From contig NZ_CP108106.1 of NCBI RefSeq assembly GCF_041435195.1, forward strand, positions 8,321,001-8,385,000: 64,000 nt of DNA, in the 5' to 3' direction. A program made the translations under genes and the position numbers. Origin of the DNA: Streptomyces sp. NBC_00224 (lineage in GTDB: Bacteria > Actinomycetota > Actinomycetes > Streptomycetales > Streptomycetaceae). This document shows positions 43,097-52,906 of the stretch, one piece after another (within the stretch, counting starts at the first letter, position 1; the number at the start of each line of letters is the position of its first letter). The notes beneath the pieces are model-generated. The model did no database searches. It was not told where the DNA came from and worked only from the letters and a program-made list of their open reading frames with translations.

Positions 43097-44969
43097 CGCT
43101 GTGCTCCGGGGTCTGGGGGTGGAGGTCGCTGTGGGCGGCCAGCAGGGCGCGTTCGACGAGGGCGGCCTGGGCGGCGACGGTCGGGGCGGCGAAGAAGTCG
43201 GCGAGGGCGAGCTCGACGCCGAGTTCCTCGCGCAGGTCGTCGGTGACGGCGAGGGCGAGGAGGGAGTGGCCGCCCAGAGCAAGGAAGTCGGCGTCGCCAT
43301 GGGTGACCTCGCTGCCCAGGTTCCGGCTCCACACCTCGGCGACGGCCTCCTCCAGCGGGCTCATCACCGGGGCGGGCGTGGCGGTGGTGTCCTGGGCGGC
43401 GGCCTGGGTGCGGTCGCTCAGCGCGCGCCGGTCGACCTTGCCGGACGGGGTCAGGGGAAGACGCGCCACCAGGGTGATGGCGTCGGGCACCAGATGGGCG
43501 GGCAGGACGGCGGTGAGCCGCTCGCGCAGCGCCGAGGCGGCGGGTACGGGCCCGGGCGCGGCGACGACGAACGCCACCAGGCGCGCCTCGGGCGTGCCCG
43601 CGCCGTCGACTGTCACGGCGGCGTCGTCCACCGCGGGCTGCTGGCGCAGGGCGTGCTCGACCTCGGCGGGTTCGATGCGGAACCCGCGGACCTTGACCTG
43701 GTCGTCGTTGCGGCCGTGGAAGTCCAGGATGCCGTTGTGGCGGGCGGAGACGATGTCGCCCGTGCGGTAGAGGCGTCCGGCGGTGGGGTGGTCGACGAAT
43801 CGCTCGGCGGTGAGCTGGGGCCGGCCCGCGTAGCCGTGGGCGAGCCGGGTGCCGCCGACCCACAGTTCGCCCCGGTCGCCGTCGGGGACCGGGTTGCCGT
43901 CGGCGTCCAGGACGTGGACGGTGGCCCCGGCGACGGGGCGGCCGATCGGCAGCGGTGCGTCGCAGTCGTGGCCGGTGACGGTGTGGGCGGTGGCGAAGGT
44001 GGTGGTCTCGGTGGGGCCGTAGCCGTTGACCAGCTCCAGCCAGGGGAAGGCGGTCAGTACGTCGCGGGCGTGGCTGGCGGCCATGGCCTCGCCGCCCACG
44101 ATGACCGAGCGGAGCTGGGCGAAGACGCGGGAGCGGCGGGCGGCGAGCTGGTGGAAGAGCGCCGTGGTGAAGAACGCCACCGTCACGCCGTGGCGTTCGA
44201 CGTGGCGGGCCAGGTCTTCCAGGGAGGGCCGCGGCACGGTGCACACCACGACCGCGGCGCCGTTGGCGAGCGCCGCCCACACCTCGAAGGTCGAGGCGTC
44301 GAAGGTCATGGGGGAGTGGAACAGGAGGCGGTCGCGGGCGGTGACGGTGAGGTAGTCGGGTGCGGTGACCAGTTCGGTGATGGCCCGGTGCGCGAGGGTG
44401 ACGCCTTTGGGACGGCCGGTGGAGCCGGAGGTGAACATGATGAAAGCCGGGCTGTCCGGCGCGGCGCCACCCGCCAACGGGCCGTCGGCCAGCGGCTCTT
44501 CGGGCAGGGCCAGGACGGGGCCGGTGAGCGCGGCCGCGTCCAGCAGCTTGGCGTCGCCGACGGTGAGGGTGACGCCCGCGTCGGCGATCATCGCTTCGGT
44601 GCGGGGTCGGGGCTGTGCGGGGTCGAGCGGTACGCACACGGCTCCGGCCCACCACAGCGCGAGTTGCGCGACGACGGTGCGGGCGGAGCGGGTGGTCAGC
44701 AGCGCCACCCGGTCGCCGGGCGCCACCTGGTGCTCGCGCAGGTGTGCGGCGAGGGCGCGGCCGGCCCGGTCGAGTTGGCCGTAGGTGAGGGTGGTGTCGC
44801 CGTCGACGACGGCCAGGGCGTTGGGGGTGCGTTCGGCGTGGAGGGCCACGAGGTCCGGCAGCGCCGTCGCGTGCGCCGGGGAGACAACGGGTGCCTTGGC
44901 GGGGGAGCCGGGCCGGACCTCGGCTGTGGGCTGCGCGGTGCGGGTGGGCTGAGGCGTGGTGGGTGTCAT
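43086..44969 (-). CDS. NRPS A-PCP protein, Val/Ile-type code
   Basis: 627 residues from ATG 44969, one base after the previous stop, with GGAG upstream. The adenylation domain is complete: P-loop FTSGSTGRPKG (179-189), YGPTE, GELWVGG, YRTGDIV, and catalytic Lys511 in SGKVD. The carrier Ser569 is in LALGGHSLL. Aligning by eye to GrsA, the specificity residues read D-A-F-F-I-G-G-T-F. This is one change from the known Val code DAFWIGGTF, so Val or a close aliphatic residue is predicted. It has no condensation domain of its own, so bond formation must be done in trans. It lies inside a tight five-gene NRPS operon. Confidence 0.9.
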   Translation of the reverse strand: MTPTTPQPTRTAQPTAEVRPGSPAKAPVVSPAHATALPDLVALHAERTPNALAVVDGDTTLTYGQLDRAGRALAAHLREHQVAPGDRVALLTTRSARTVVAQLALWWAGAVCVPLDPAQPRPRTEAMIADAGVTLTVGDAKLLDAAALTGPVLALPEEPLADGPLAGGAAPDSPAFIMFTSGSTGRPKGVTLAHRAITELVTAPDYLTVTARDRLLFHSPMTFDASTFEVWAALANGAAVVVCTVPRPSLEDLARHVERHGVTVAFFTTALFHQLAARRSRVFAQLRSVIVGGEAMAASHARDVLTAFPWLELVNGYGPTETTTFATAHTVTGHDCDAPLPIGRPVAGATVHVLDADGNPVPDGDRGELWVGGTRLAHGYAGRPQLTAERFVDHPTAGRLYRTGDIVSARHNGILDFHGRNDDQVKVRGFRIEPAEVEHALRQQPAVDDAAVTVDGAGTPEARLVAFVVAAPGPVPAASALRERLTAVLPAHLVPDAITLVARLPLTPSGKVDRRALSDRTQAAAQDTTATPAPVMSPLEEAVAEVWSRNLGSEVTHGDADFLALGGHSLLALAVTDDLREELGVELALADFFAAPTVAAQAALVERALLAAHSDLHPQTPEHSDVH

Positions 44970-44970
44970 G

Positions 44971-46842
44971 TCAGGCTCCTGCCGGTCGCGGGGTCCGGCG
45001 CTGGTCGAGGAGGGCGGCGAAGGCGCGCAGGTCGGTGCTGCGCAGCAGTTCGTGGGCGCGCGGGCGGATGCCGGTCTCGCGCTCGACGACCGCGAGGAGC
45101 CGCGCGGCGACGACGGAGGTGCCGCCGATGTCGGTGAAGTTGTCGCCGAGTACGGTCGCGGGCCGCCCGAGGAGTTCGCGTACGGTCGCCAGGACGAGTT
45201 GTTCGCCAGGGGTGGCGTCGGCCGGGGCGTCCGCGCGGGCCGCGGGCGCCGCGGGGGTGTGGGTGGCCAGGGCGGCCCGGTCGACCTTGCCGTTGGCGTC
45301 GAGCGGGTAGGTGTCGACGAAGTGCACGGCGGCGGGGAGGGCCTGCTCGGGAAGCCAGGCACGGACCGCGGCGAGCAGGTCGCCGGACGCGGGCGTCGTA
45401 CCCTCGGCGGGCCTGACGTGCGCGAGGAGACGGGCCAGACCCGAGCCGTCGTAGTGCACGGTGACGACGGCCGTGCGCACGCGGGCGTCCTGTTCGAAGG
45501 CGGCCTCCACCTCGCCGAGTTCGATCCGGACCCCGCTGATCTTGACCTGGTTGTCGAGGCGGCCGAGGAACTCCAGGCTGCCGTCGACGCCCATACGGAC
45601 CCGGTCGCCGGTGCGGTACAGGCGGTCGACGGCTTCCAGCGCCGGGTGCTCGGGCGGGGTGGTGAAACGCTGGGCGGTGAGCTCGGGGTCGAGGTAGCCG
45701 AGCGCCAGGCAGTGCCCGCCGATGCGCAGTTCGCCGTCCTGCCCGCGGGCGACGGGCAGGCCGTCCTCGTCGGTGACGACGACGATGACACCCGGCAGCG
45801 GGGTGCCGATCGGCGGCGGGGCCACGTCGCCCGTGGCCGTGTCGGCGGCACGCATCGCGTAGGTGGTGGTGACGACGGTGGCTTCGGCCGGACCGTAGGC
45901 GTTGTGGACGGTGGCCGTGACGTCCGGGCCGGGGCGGCGGCGCATACGGTCGCCGCCGACCACCAGGTGACGCAGTTTCAGGTCCTGGGGCCAGGGCCGG
46001 TCCAGGAGCGGTTCGACGGTGGGGGTCGCCGCCACGCAGACGGTGACGGCGGCATCGCGCCACCAGTCGGTGAGCACGGCCGCGTCCCAGCGGGTGTCGT
46101 CGGGGGCCGGGACCAGGGCGGCACCGGAGGTCAGCCCGGCCCACAGCTCCAGCAGGTGCGGGTCGAAGGCGACGCCGATGAGCAGGGACTGCCGGTCGCC
46201 CGGCGCCAGACCGGTGGCCGCCCGGTACCAGTCGAGGGCGACGGACAGCGAGGCCTCGGCCACGGCGACCGCCTTGGGGCGGCCGGTGGATCCGGAGGTG
46301 AGGACGGCGTACAGGGTGCCCTCGGGCGCGCGCCGTCCGCCCTGCGGGCGGGCGGCGAACGCGGCGACCGCGCCGGCGGGGGCGTTCACGCCGGCGGTGG
46401 GCAGGGGCAGCGGGGTGTGCTCCCCGTCGCGGTGGGCCGCGGGCAGGACACCGGGGTCACCGATGAGGCAGGCGACGTCGAGGTCCTCGGTGACGGCCTG
46501 GGTGCGGCGCTCACCGGGGCGCGGGCCCAGCGGCAGGTAGACGGCGCCGATCCGGGCGAGCGCGACGGCGGTCACCACCAGGGCGGTGGAACGGTCGAGG
46601 CAGACACCGACCAGGTCCCCGGGCCGTACGCGGTCGCGCAGGGCGGCGGCGATGCTGTCGGCGGCGGTGGCGAGTTCCTCGTACGTCCAGGTCCGCGCGC
46701 CGTCGATGACGGCGGGGGCCTGCGGAGTGAGCCGGACCCGCTCCTCGAAGCGGGCGAGGACGGCGGTCGGTTCGGCCTCGGGGCCGTGGGCGATGCTCGG
46801 CACCAAAGTGGTGGTGGCGGGGGAGGGGGACTGGATCATCAC
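44971..46842 (-). CDS. NRPS A-PCP protein, substrate unassigned
   Basis: 623 residues from ATG 46842, overlapping the upstream stop as ATGA (translational coupling). The adenylation domain has P-loop LTSGSTGRPKA (181-191), AYGPAEAT, LYRTGDRVRM and catalytic Lys519 (NGKVD). The carrier Ser576 is in DIGGTSVVA. Specificity residues by manual alignment read D-P-L-V-V-G-A-V-V, which I cannot match to a known amino acid; Pro at position 236 is shared with phenylglycine-type codes. No condensation domain is fused. Codon use is like the neighbours. Confidence 0.88.
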   Translation of the reverse strand: MMIQSPSPATTTLVPSIAHGPEAEPTAVLARFEERVRLTPQAPAVIDGARTWTYEELATAADSIAAALRDRVRPGDLVGVCLDRSTALVVTAVALARIGAVYLPLGPRPGERRTQAVTEDLDVACLIGDPGVLPAAHRDGEHTPLPLPTAGVNAPAGAVAAFAARPQGGRRAPEGTLYAVLTSGSTGRPKAVAVAEASLSVALDWYRAATGLAPGDRQSLLIGVAFDPHLLELWAGLTSGAALVPAPDDTRWDAAVLTDWWRDAAVTVCVAATPTVEPLLDRPWPQDLKLRHLVVGGDRMRRRPGPDVTATVHNAYGPAEATVVTTTYAMRAADTATGDVAPPPIGTPLPGVIVVVTDEDGLPVARGQDGELRIGGHCLALGYLDPELTAQRFTTPPEHPALEAVDRLYRTGDRVRMGVDGSLEFLGRLDNQVKISGVRIELGEVEAAFEQDARVRTAVVTVHYDGSGLARLLAHVRPAEGTTPASGDLLAAVRAWLPEQALPAAVHFVDTYPLDANGKVDRAALATHTPAAPAARADAPADATPGEQLVLATVRELLGRPATVLGDNFTDIGGTSVVAARLLAVVERETGIRPRAHELLRSTDLRAFAALLDQRRTPRPAGA

Positions 46843-49800
46843 GACTCCGTGGAGGCAGGGGCGGTGGCGGCGAGGGCGTCGGCCTGGTCGGCGAGCACGG
46901 GGTTGCGGAAGAGCACCTTCAGCGGCGGGCGCGTGCCCAGGTGGGGCTCCAGCCAGGCCGCGAGCTCGGCGGCCAGCAGCGAGTGGCCCCCGATGTGGAA
47001 GAAGTGGGAGGCGGTGTCGAAGCGGCTGTGGCCGAGAACCTCACGCCAGCCGTTCACGAGCAGCGCGGTCATCGGATCGTCCGGCACGGCGGCAGCCTGC
47101 TCGTGCCCGGATGCGGTCTCGGTCTCGGGCGCCGCCGGGGCCACGGGGTCGAGGGCGGCGGCGCGCCGGGCCAGGACCGTACGATCCGGCTTGCCGCCGG
47201 CGAGGGTCGGCATGGTCTGGAGCCGCGCCCACCGGGCGGGTACCAGAGGCCCGGGCAGACGGTGGCTCAACTCGGTGTGCAGGGCCTTCTCGTCGACGTC
47301 GGAGAGGTCGGCGCCGTCCTCGAAGAAGCCGACGAGCCGGGGCGCGGCCGGGCTGTCGCGGTCCAGGACGACGGCGCAGGAGCGGCCGCCGAGCGCCGCG
47401 GACGCCGCCGCCTCGATCTCTTCCAGCTCGATGCGGTGACCGCGCAGCTTGACCTGGTTGTCGCGCCGCCCCAGGAAGTACAGCAGGCCGTCCAGGCCGC
47501 GGTAGCCGAGGTCGCCGGTGAGGTAGACGCGTTGGCCGCCGAGCGCGTCCACGGCGATGAACCGGGCAGCCGTCACCTCCGGGTTGCCGGGGTAGCCCTC
47601 GGCCAGGCCGGGCCCGGCGATGGCGAGTTCACCGACCCCGCCGACGGGCAGCGGGCGGTGGTACGCGTCCAGGACGTGGACGCGCTCGCCCGGCAGTTCG
47701 GTGCCCAGGGGGATCTCGGCGCCTTCGGTCAGGGCGTCGCGGGATATCTCGTGGACGGTGGAGCTGATGGCCGCCTCGGTGACGCCGTACGCGTTGAGGA
47801 CGGTGGCGTCGGTGTCGGCGAGGATGCCGCGCAGGGTCTCGGCGGGAAGGCGCTCGCCGCCCAGGACCAGGAGCCTGGGGGCCCAGCTCTCGTCGCGCAG
47901 CGCGGGCCGCAGCTCCTCGCGGGTGGAGAGGAAGTAGCTGGTGGGCAGGTTGGCGACGGTGACCCGGGCGGCGGCGAGCAGCTCGGCGAGCTCCGGCCCG
48001 GTGGGCACCTCGTGCTCGGGCACCACCAGGCACGCCCCCGCGTGCAGGGTGGGCAGCACCTCCTCCAGCGCCACGTCGAAGGACGGCTGGGCGAACATGA
48101 GGACCCGGTCGGCACTGGAGAGGGCGAACCGGTCGGCCATCGCGGTCAGATGGTGCTCCAGCGCCGCGCGGCCGACGGCGACCGGCTTGGGCGTCCCGGT
48201 GGAGCCGGAGGTGTGGATGACGTAGGTCGTGGCGGGCAGGACATCGGCGGTGTGGGCGCGGGGAAGTACCGGCGCGTCGATCCGGGCGGTGGGCAGGGAG
48301 TCCGGGAGGGCCGGGCCGCCCTCGCCGATGAGGACCAGTGCCGGGGCGAGCCGCTCGACCAACAGGGCGATACGGGCCGGCGGATCGGCGGGCGACAGCG
48401 GGCAGTAGACGGCGCCGGTGCGCAGACAGGCCAGCAGGGCGACGACCGAGTCGGCCCCCCGGGGCAGGACGACGGCCACCGGCAGGCCCGGCGTGATGCC
48501 CGCCGCGCGCAGCCGCTCGGCGAGCGAGGCGACGCGCCCGTCGAGTTCGCCGTACGTCACACGGCGCGCGCCGCACAGCAGGGCGGGCAGCGACGGGTGG
48601 TGGGCGGCCACCGGATCCAGCAGATCGCGCCCGGCCGGGACGGGCACGGCCTCGGCGGCCGCCTCCACCGCGGCCGGGGCGAGGTCGGCCAGCGGGGCCT
48701 GGGGAGTGTCGAGGTAGGCGCGCAGCAGGTCGAGGAAGCGGCCGGACAGCAGCCGGGCGACGTCCTCGCCGAACAGGTCGGCGTCGTAGTCCCACACCAG
48801 CGTCATTCCGGGCGCGCCGTGGCGCGGGGTGACACCGCGCCGGTCGTCCGGCAGCAGCACCACGTCCAGGTCGAAGCGGGTGGTGCCGGTGTTGAACCCC
48901 TCGAAGAGGGTGATGTCCAGGCCCGGCAGGTCGATCTCGGGCAGCGGAGCGTCGTGGGCGCTGAACATGACGGAGAACAGCGGGTTGTCGGCGCCGGAGG
49001 TATGCAGGCCGAGCGCCCGCGTCAGCTCCTGGACCGGTACGTCCTGGTGCGGCAGGGCGCGGATGAGGGTGTCGGTGACGTCATCCATGGTGTCCTGGGC
49101 CGGGGCGGCGGCGTCCAGGGCGAGCGGCAGGGGGATGGTGTTGACGAACATGCCGACGGCGTCCTCGTAGCCCAGGGGCCGGTTGCCGACGGCGGTGCCG
49201 ATGACCATCCGGGAGCGGCCGCTGTGCCGGCGCAGGAGTTCGGCGAACAGCCCCAGGAGCGTGGCGAAGGGGGTGAGGCCGCGCTCACGGGTGTGCTCGC
49301 GCAGCCGCTCGGCGAGATCGGCGCCGATCGTCTGCCGCAGCTGTCCGCCGTGGTGCCTGCGACGGGCGCCGGGGCGGGCGAGGCCGGTCAGCGGCAAGTC
49401 GTGGGGCTGGTCGCGCAGTTCGGCCTGCCAGAAGTCCAGGGACTCGGGAGCGTAGGCGGTCTCGGTCTGGGCCTGGACGTGGTCCGCGTACGAGGGGGCG
49501 GGCGGGAGCGTGAGGGTTTCGCCCATGACGCGGGCGCGGTAGACGCGGAAGACGTCGTCGAGCAGGATCGCGAAGGAGTGCCCGTCGTGGATCAGATGGT
49601 GCTCGACGTGGACGAGCCGGTGGTGGTGCTCGGCGAGCCGCGCCAGCGTCCAGCGGATCAGCGGCGCCTCGAAGGTGTCGAGCGGTGTCTCGGCCTCGGC
49701 GCGCAGCAGGTCCTGGAAGGCCGCCTCGGGGTCTTCCTTTCCGGTGAGGTCGACGGCGTGCAGCCTGGGTCGGCACTGCTGGGCGACCCGCTGCCCGGGT

Positions 49801-49997
49801 ACGGAACCGGGCAGGGCGACGAGTTCGAGCCGCAGGCCGGGGTGGCGGGCCAGGGTGGCGCCAAGGCCCTCGTGCAGGGCCTCGGTGTCCAGGGGGCCCC
49901 ACAGGTCGAGTGCGGCGGTGAAGTTGTAGGCACGGCTGCCGGGCTGCATCTGTTCGTGCAGCCAGACGATCTCCTGCGAGGCGGAGAGCGGAAGCAT
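46839..49997 (-). CDS. NRPS C-A-PCP module, basic-residue-like code
   Basis: 1052 residues from ATG 49997 (AGGGA upstream). The condensation domain (1 to about 430) starts directly with LPLSASQEIVWLHEQMQ and has HHLIHDG at 133-139. The adenylation domain (about 455-945) has P-loop HTSGSTGTPKP (595-605), AYGVTEAAI, YLTGDLG and catalytic Lys936 in GGKPD. The carrier has Ser1006 in HIGGHSLLA. Specificity residues by manual alignment read D-V-E-N-V-G-A-I-S. Acidic Glu239 with Asn278 resembles ornithine-type codes (DMENLG...), so a basic residue is a cautious guess. A C domain at the very N-terminus suggests it accepts an upstream acyl or peptidyl chain. Confidence 0.9.
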   Translation of the reverse strand: MLPLSASQEIVWLHEQMQPGSRAYNFTAALDLWGPLDTEALHEGLGATLARHPGLRLELVALPGSVPGQRVAQQCRPRLHAVDLTGKEDPEAAFQDLLRAEAETPLDTFEAPLIRWTLARLAEHHHRLVHVEHHLIHDGHSFAILLDDVFRVYRARVMGETLTLPPAPSYADHVQAQTETAYAPESLDFWQAELRDQPHDLPLTGLARPGARRRHHGGQLRQTIGADLAERLREHTRERGLTPFATLLGLFAELLRRHSGRSRMVIGTAVGNRPLGYEDAVGMFVNTIPLPLALDAAAPAQDTMDDVTDTLIRALPHQDVPVQELTRALGLHTSGADNPLFSVMFSAHDAPLPEIDLPGLDITLFEGFNTGTTRFDLDVVLLPDDRRGVTPRHGAPGMTLVWDYDADLFGEDVARLLSGRFLDLLRAYLDTPQAPLADLAPAAVEAAAEAVPVPAGRDLLDPVAAHHPSLPALLCGARRVTYGELDGRVASLAERLRAAGITPGLPVAVVLPRGADSVVALLACLRTGAVYCPLSPADPPARIALLVERLAPALVLIGEGGPALPDSLPTARIDAPVLPRAHTADVLPATTYVIHTSGSTGTPKPVAVGRAALEHHLTAMADRFALSSADRVLMFAQPSFDVALEEVLPTLHAGACLVVPEHEVPTGPELAELLAAARVTVANLPTSYFLSTREELRPALRDESWAPRLLVLGGERLPAETLRGILADTDATVLNAYGVTEAAISSTVHEISRDALTEGAEIPLGTELPGERVHVLDAYHRPLPVGGVGELAIAGPGLAEGYPGNPEVTAARFIAVDALGGQRVYLTGDLGYRGLDGLLYFLGRRDNQVKLRGHRIELEEIEAAASAALGGRSCAVVLDRDSPAAPRLVGFFEDGADLSDVDEKALHTELSHRLPGPLVPARWARLQTMPTLAGGKPDRTVLARRAAALDPVAPAAPETETASGHEQAAAVPDDPMTALLVNGWREVLGHSRFDTASHFFHIGGHSLLAAELAAWLEPHLGTRPPLKVLFRNPVLADQADALAATAPASTES

Positions 49998-50174
49998 GTC
50001 GGTCCCTGAGGTCGTCGGGGCGGTTTTCCGGGCCCGGTCACGGTCGTGGCCGGGTGCGGTCGTACGGGCGGCTCCGCGGGTCGCGCGGGGCCGCGCCGGA
50101 GAAACGTGGGCATGGGCGAGGGAGGTGGGTGGCGCTTCGAGTCCGCGCCGCTGTGGGGTGGTCCGGGCAGCCGG

Positions 50175-51470
50175 TCAGCCCGCGGTTCGCGCCGCCGGGC
50201 GCAGCGCCTGGGTGAGCGCGTCGAACGCCCGGTGCGCGGTGGCGTCGTCGAGCACCGCGCGGTCCCACACCATCCGCAGGCGGATCTCCGCCCCCTGGGT
50301 GACGGAGACGGCGAAGGGGCCGCGCACCGGTCTGCCGTCGACGTGGACCTCCCGGCCCTGGACACCGGCCAGCATCAGGGGCGGTCGGCGGCTGTCGTCG
50401 TCCACGGTCAGCAGTCCGTCCAGCGCGCCGTTCCAGCCCGGGCCGGCGGACCGCGCGGCGGCCACGACCGCGTCGAAGGGCATGTCGGCCCGGTCGAGGT
50501 CGTCCCACCAGGCGTCGGCCGTCGCCTCCGGTGCGGGCCCGTGGCCGGTGGCGGCCGGGAAGACGACGGTGTTGAGGAAGCAGCCGACGACCGGCTGCGC
50601 ACCCGTGGGGCGGCCGCCCCACGGGTAGCCGAGCGGAACGACGTGATCCGGTCCGTACAGCGCGCTCGCCGCGGCTCGGCAGGCGTCGAGCAGTCCCGGG
50701 AAGGGGACGCCGTCGTCGTGCGCGGGCAGCAGGGCCTCGGCCGAGCCGCTGGGAAGCGTGCCCGTGGGCACGCGTTCCGGACGCGGCAGCGGGGCGTGGG
50801 TGCGCACGGCGCGCAGCCGGTCTGCCCAGTAGGCGGCTGCCTCCGGCGTGTCCGCGCGTTCCTCGGCGGCGAGTTGGAGCAGAACCGCCTCGCGGTAGGC
50901 GGCGAGTTCGGCCTCCGTCTCCTCGGGCGCGGCAGGGGGCTCGGCGGTGTCCTCGGCGTATGCGGCGCCGAGTTCTTCGGCGATCCGCGCCAGCGACCGG
51001 CCGTCGCAGACGGCGTGGTCCAGGGCGATGGCGAGGATGTCGTCGGTGCGGTGTTCGTCATCGCGGGCGAGGAACAGCCGCAGGGGCGGGGCCTGTGGAT
51101 CCCAGGAGGCCAGTGCGCGGCGCAGGGTGTCGGCGGGCCGCTCGCCCGGCTCGGGAGCCGGGCGCCGCACGCGGATGTCCGGTTCTCCGGTGTGCAGGAC
51201 GGGAGTCCCGCGTACGACGGCGGGCCGCGAGCGCAGGGCGGTGTGCCGCGCGGCGAGCCGGCGGGCCGCCGCTTGCAGACGAGCGGGGTCGACGGTGCCG
51301 TGCGGGAAGGCGAAGAACATCGGCACCACGTCGGGGCGCCCGGCCGGGTCCAGCGAGCGCACCAGTGCGAAGCGGCGCTGTGCCCCGGTGACGGGCAGCA
51401 GGGCGCTGGACCCGTCGCCGGCGGTGATACGCCGGTAGCGGGCCAGGTACTGGCTCGTGATGCTGGGCAC
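50175..51470 (-). CDS. Free-standing NRPS condensation domain
   Basis: 431 residues from GTG 51470, with AGAGGAC a few bases upstream. A single condensation-type domain: LLPVTGAQRRFALV at the N-terminus, DHAVCDGRSLARIAEELG (the HxxxDG motif keeps the second His and DG; the first His is Asp), and a floor-loop region GCFLNTVVFP. Such stand-alone C domains act in trans between carrier domains, or acylate a first amino acid. Here it could serve one of the two A-PCP proteins that lack C domains. It lies between the exporter and the first module; a 177-base gap to the next gene holds no extra gene that I can support. Confidence 0.85.
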   Translation of the reverse strand: MPSITSQYLARYRRITAGDGSSALLPVTGAQRRFALVRSLDPAGRPDVVPMFFAFPHGTVDPARLQAAARRLAARHTALRSRPAVVRGTPVLHTGEPDIRVRRPAPEPGERPADTLRRALASWDPQAPPLRLFLARDDEHRTDDILAIALDHAVCDGRSLARIAEELGAAYAEDTAEPPAAPEETEAELAAYREAVLLQLAAEERADTPEAAAYWADRLRAVRTHAPLPRPERVPTGTLPSGSAEALLPAHDDGVPFPGLLDACRAAASALYGPDHVVPLGYPWGGRPTGAQPVVGCFLNTVVFPAATGHGPAPEATADAWWDDLDRADMPFDAVVAAARSAGPGWNGALDGLLTVDDDSRRPPLMLAGVQGREVHVDGRPVRGPFAVSVTQGAEIRLRMVWDRAVLDDATAHRAFDALTQALRPAARTAG

Positions 51471-51568
51471 GGAGTCCTCTTCTGTCGTGGCGTGGTCGTG
51501 GTCTGCCGGGGTGCGTGCGGGCGTGGTGGGCGGAACGGGCCGCCGCGTGCGAGGCCGCGGCGGTTGGT

Positions 51569-52906
51569 TCAGCGGGAGGGGGTGGGGGCGGGCTGTCCGT
51601 CGCCGTCCGCGGCGGTGTCCGCCAGGGGTATCTCGGGGGTGGAGTCGGAGACGCCCTCGGGTCCGGGCAGGTCCCGCATGCGGCGCAGCGGGGAGAACAG
51701 CAGCGGCAGCGGTACGAGGAGGAAACCGGCGGCGCAGCAGGCGAGTGCGGTGCGCGGCCCGAAGGACTGGGCGAGGGCGCCGCCGAGGAGCGCGCCGAGC
51801 GGCAGGGTGCCCCACATGAGGAAGCGCAAGGTGGCGTTCATCCGGCCGAGCAGCCGCGGCGGGCACAGTCCCTGGCGGAAGCTGACCTGGGCGATGTTGT
51901 AGACGACGGCGCCGAAGGAGATGCCCGCCGATCCGGTGGCGAACAGGACCGCGCCGAGGGCGCCGTGCGCGGACAGCGGCCACAGCACGGCGAACGGTCC
52001 GCTGAGGAGGACGGACCACAGGATGAGCCGGGCCTGCCCCCACCGGGCGGCGAGCCGCCCGGAGCACAGGGCGCCCAGGAGCCCGCCGATGGCTGACGCG
52101 GACAGCACCAGTCCCAGTGCGCCCGGCTCAAGTCCGACGACGCGTACGAGATGCACGGTCTGGGTTGCCATGAGGACGGCCATGCACAGGTTGCCGAGGC
52201 CGGTGGTGAGGGCGATGACACGGAGCAGTGGATGGCCGGTGACGAAGCGGATGCCTTCGCCGATGTCCTTGCGCAGGGAGGCGTCGGCGGGGGCCTGGGG
52301 CGGTTGCTCCGGCTGCTCGATGCGCAGGAGGACCAGGGCGGACAGCACGTAGCCGAGGGCGTCGGTGAGGACCGCGAGGTGCGCTCCGACGAGCTGGACC
52401 AGCCCGCCTCCCGCCCCCGGCCCGGCCACCTGCGCGGTGGAACGGACCGTCTCCAACGCGCCGTTGCCGGCCATGAGCTCCTCGCGCGGCAGGATCTGCG
52501 GCAGGTAGCTCTGGTGGGCGACGTCGAAGAACACGGTCGCCACTCCGGTGATGAGCGCGACGACGTAGAGCTGGGCCATCGTCAGGGCGTCGGCGAGCGC
52601 GGCGGCCGGGATGCTGGCCATCGCCACAGCGCGCACCAGGTCCGCGCGGATCATCAGGGGGCGCTTGCGCATACGGTCGGTGAGGGCCCCGGCGGGCAGC
52701 CCGACGAGCAGGAAGGCGGCGGTCTCCGCGGCGGTGAGCAGGCCCACTTGTAGGGCGGAGGCGTTGAGTTCGAGGACAGCTACCAGGGGAAGGGCCACCA
52801 GCGTGACCTGAGCGCCGAGTTGTCCGGCGGCCGCTCCCGCGAGCAGCAGCCGGAAGTCGCGTCGGCGTATCGGGCTACCCGTGGAGGCTCCGGTTGTGAC
52901 GGACAT
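51569..52906 (-). CDS. MFS exporter of the NRPS cluster
   Basis: 445 residues with about 12 transmembrane helices, from ATG 52906 (AAGG upstream; an in-frame GTG at 52921 is the alternative). The GRxxD-like loop between helices 2 and 3 (PAGALTDRMRKRP) and the overall layout fit the MFS_3/enterobactin-exporter-like group of small-molecule or siderophore exporters. It is the first gene of the NRPS operon and so is the probable exporter of the peptide. It ends with a Pro/Asp-rich cytosolic tail. Confidence 0.87.
   Translation of the reverse strand: MSVTTGASTGSPIRRRDFRLLLAGAAAGQLGAQVTLVALPLVAVLELNASALQVGLLTAAETAAFLLVGLPAGALTDRMRKRPLMIRADLVRAVAMASIPAAALADALTMAQLYVVALITGVATVFFDVAHQSYLPQILPREELMAGNGALETVRSTAQVAGPGAGGGLVQLVGAHLAVLTDALGYVLSALVLLRIEQPEQPPQAPADASLRKDIGEGIRFVTGHPLLRVIALTTGLGNLCMAVLMATQTVHLVRVVGLEPGALGLVLSASAIGGLLGALCSGRLAARWGQARLILWSVLLSGPFAVLWPLSAHGALGAVLFATGSAGISFGAVVYNIAQVSFRQGLCPPRLLGRMNATLRFLMWGTLPLGALLGGALAQSFGPRTALACCAAGFLLVPLPLLFSPLRRMRDLPGPEGVSDSTPEIPLADTAADGDGQPAPTPSR

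Noticed and set aside
46941..50009. 1022-codon plus-strand open frame across the NRPS module
   Set aside because: Gly/Val/Gln-rich antisense translation; the minus strand encodes a complete C-A-PCP module.
49998..50174. A small MbtH-like or carrier gene in the 177-base gap of the NRPS cluster
   Set aside because: No start with ribosome binding site and no MbtH signature in any frame.
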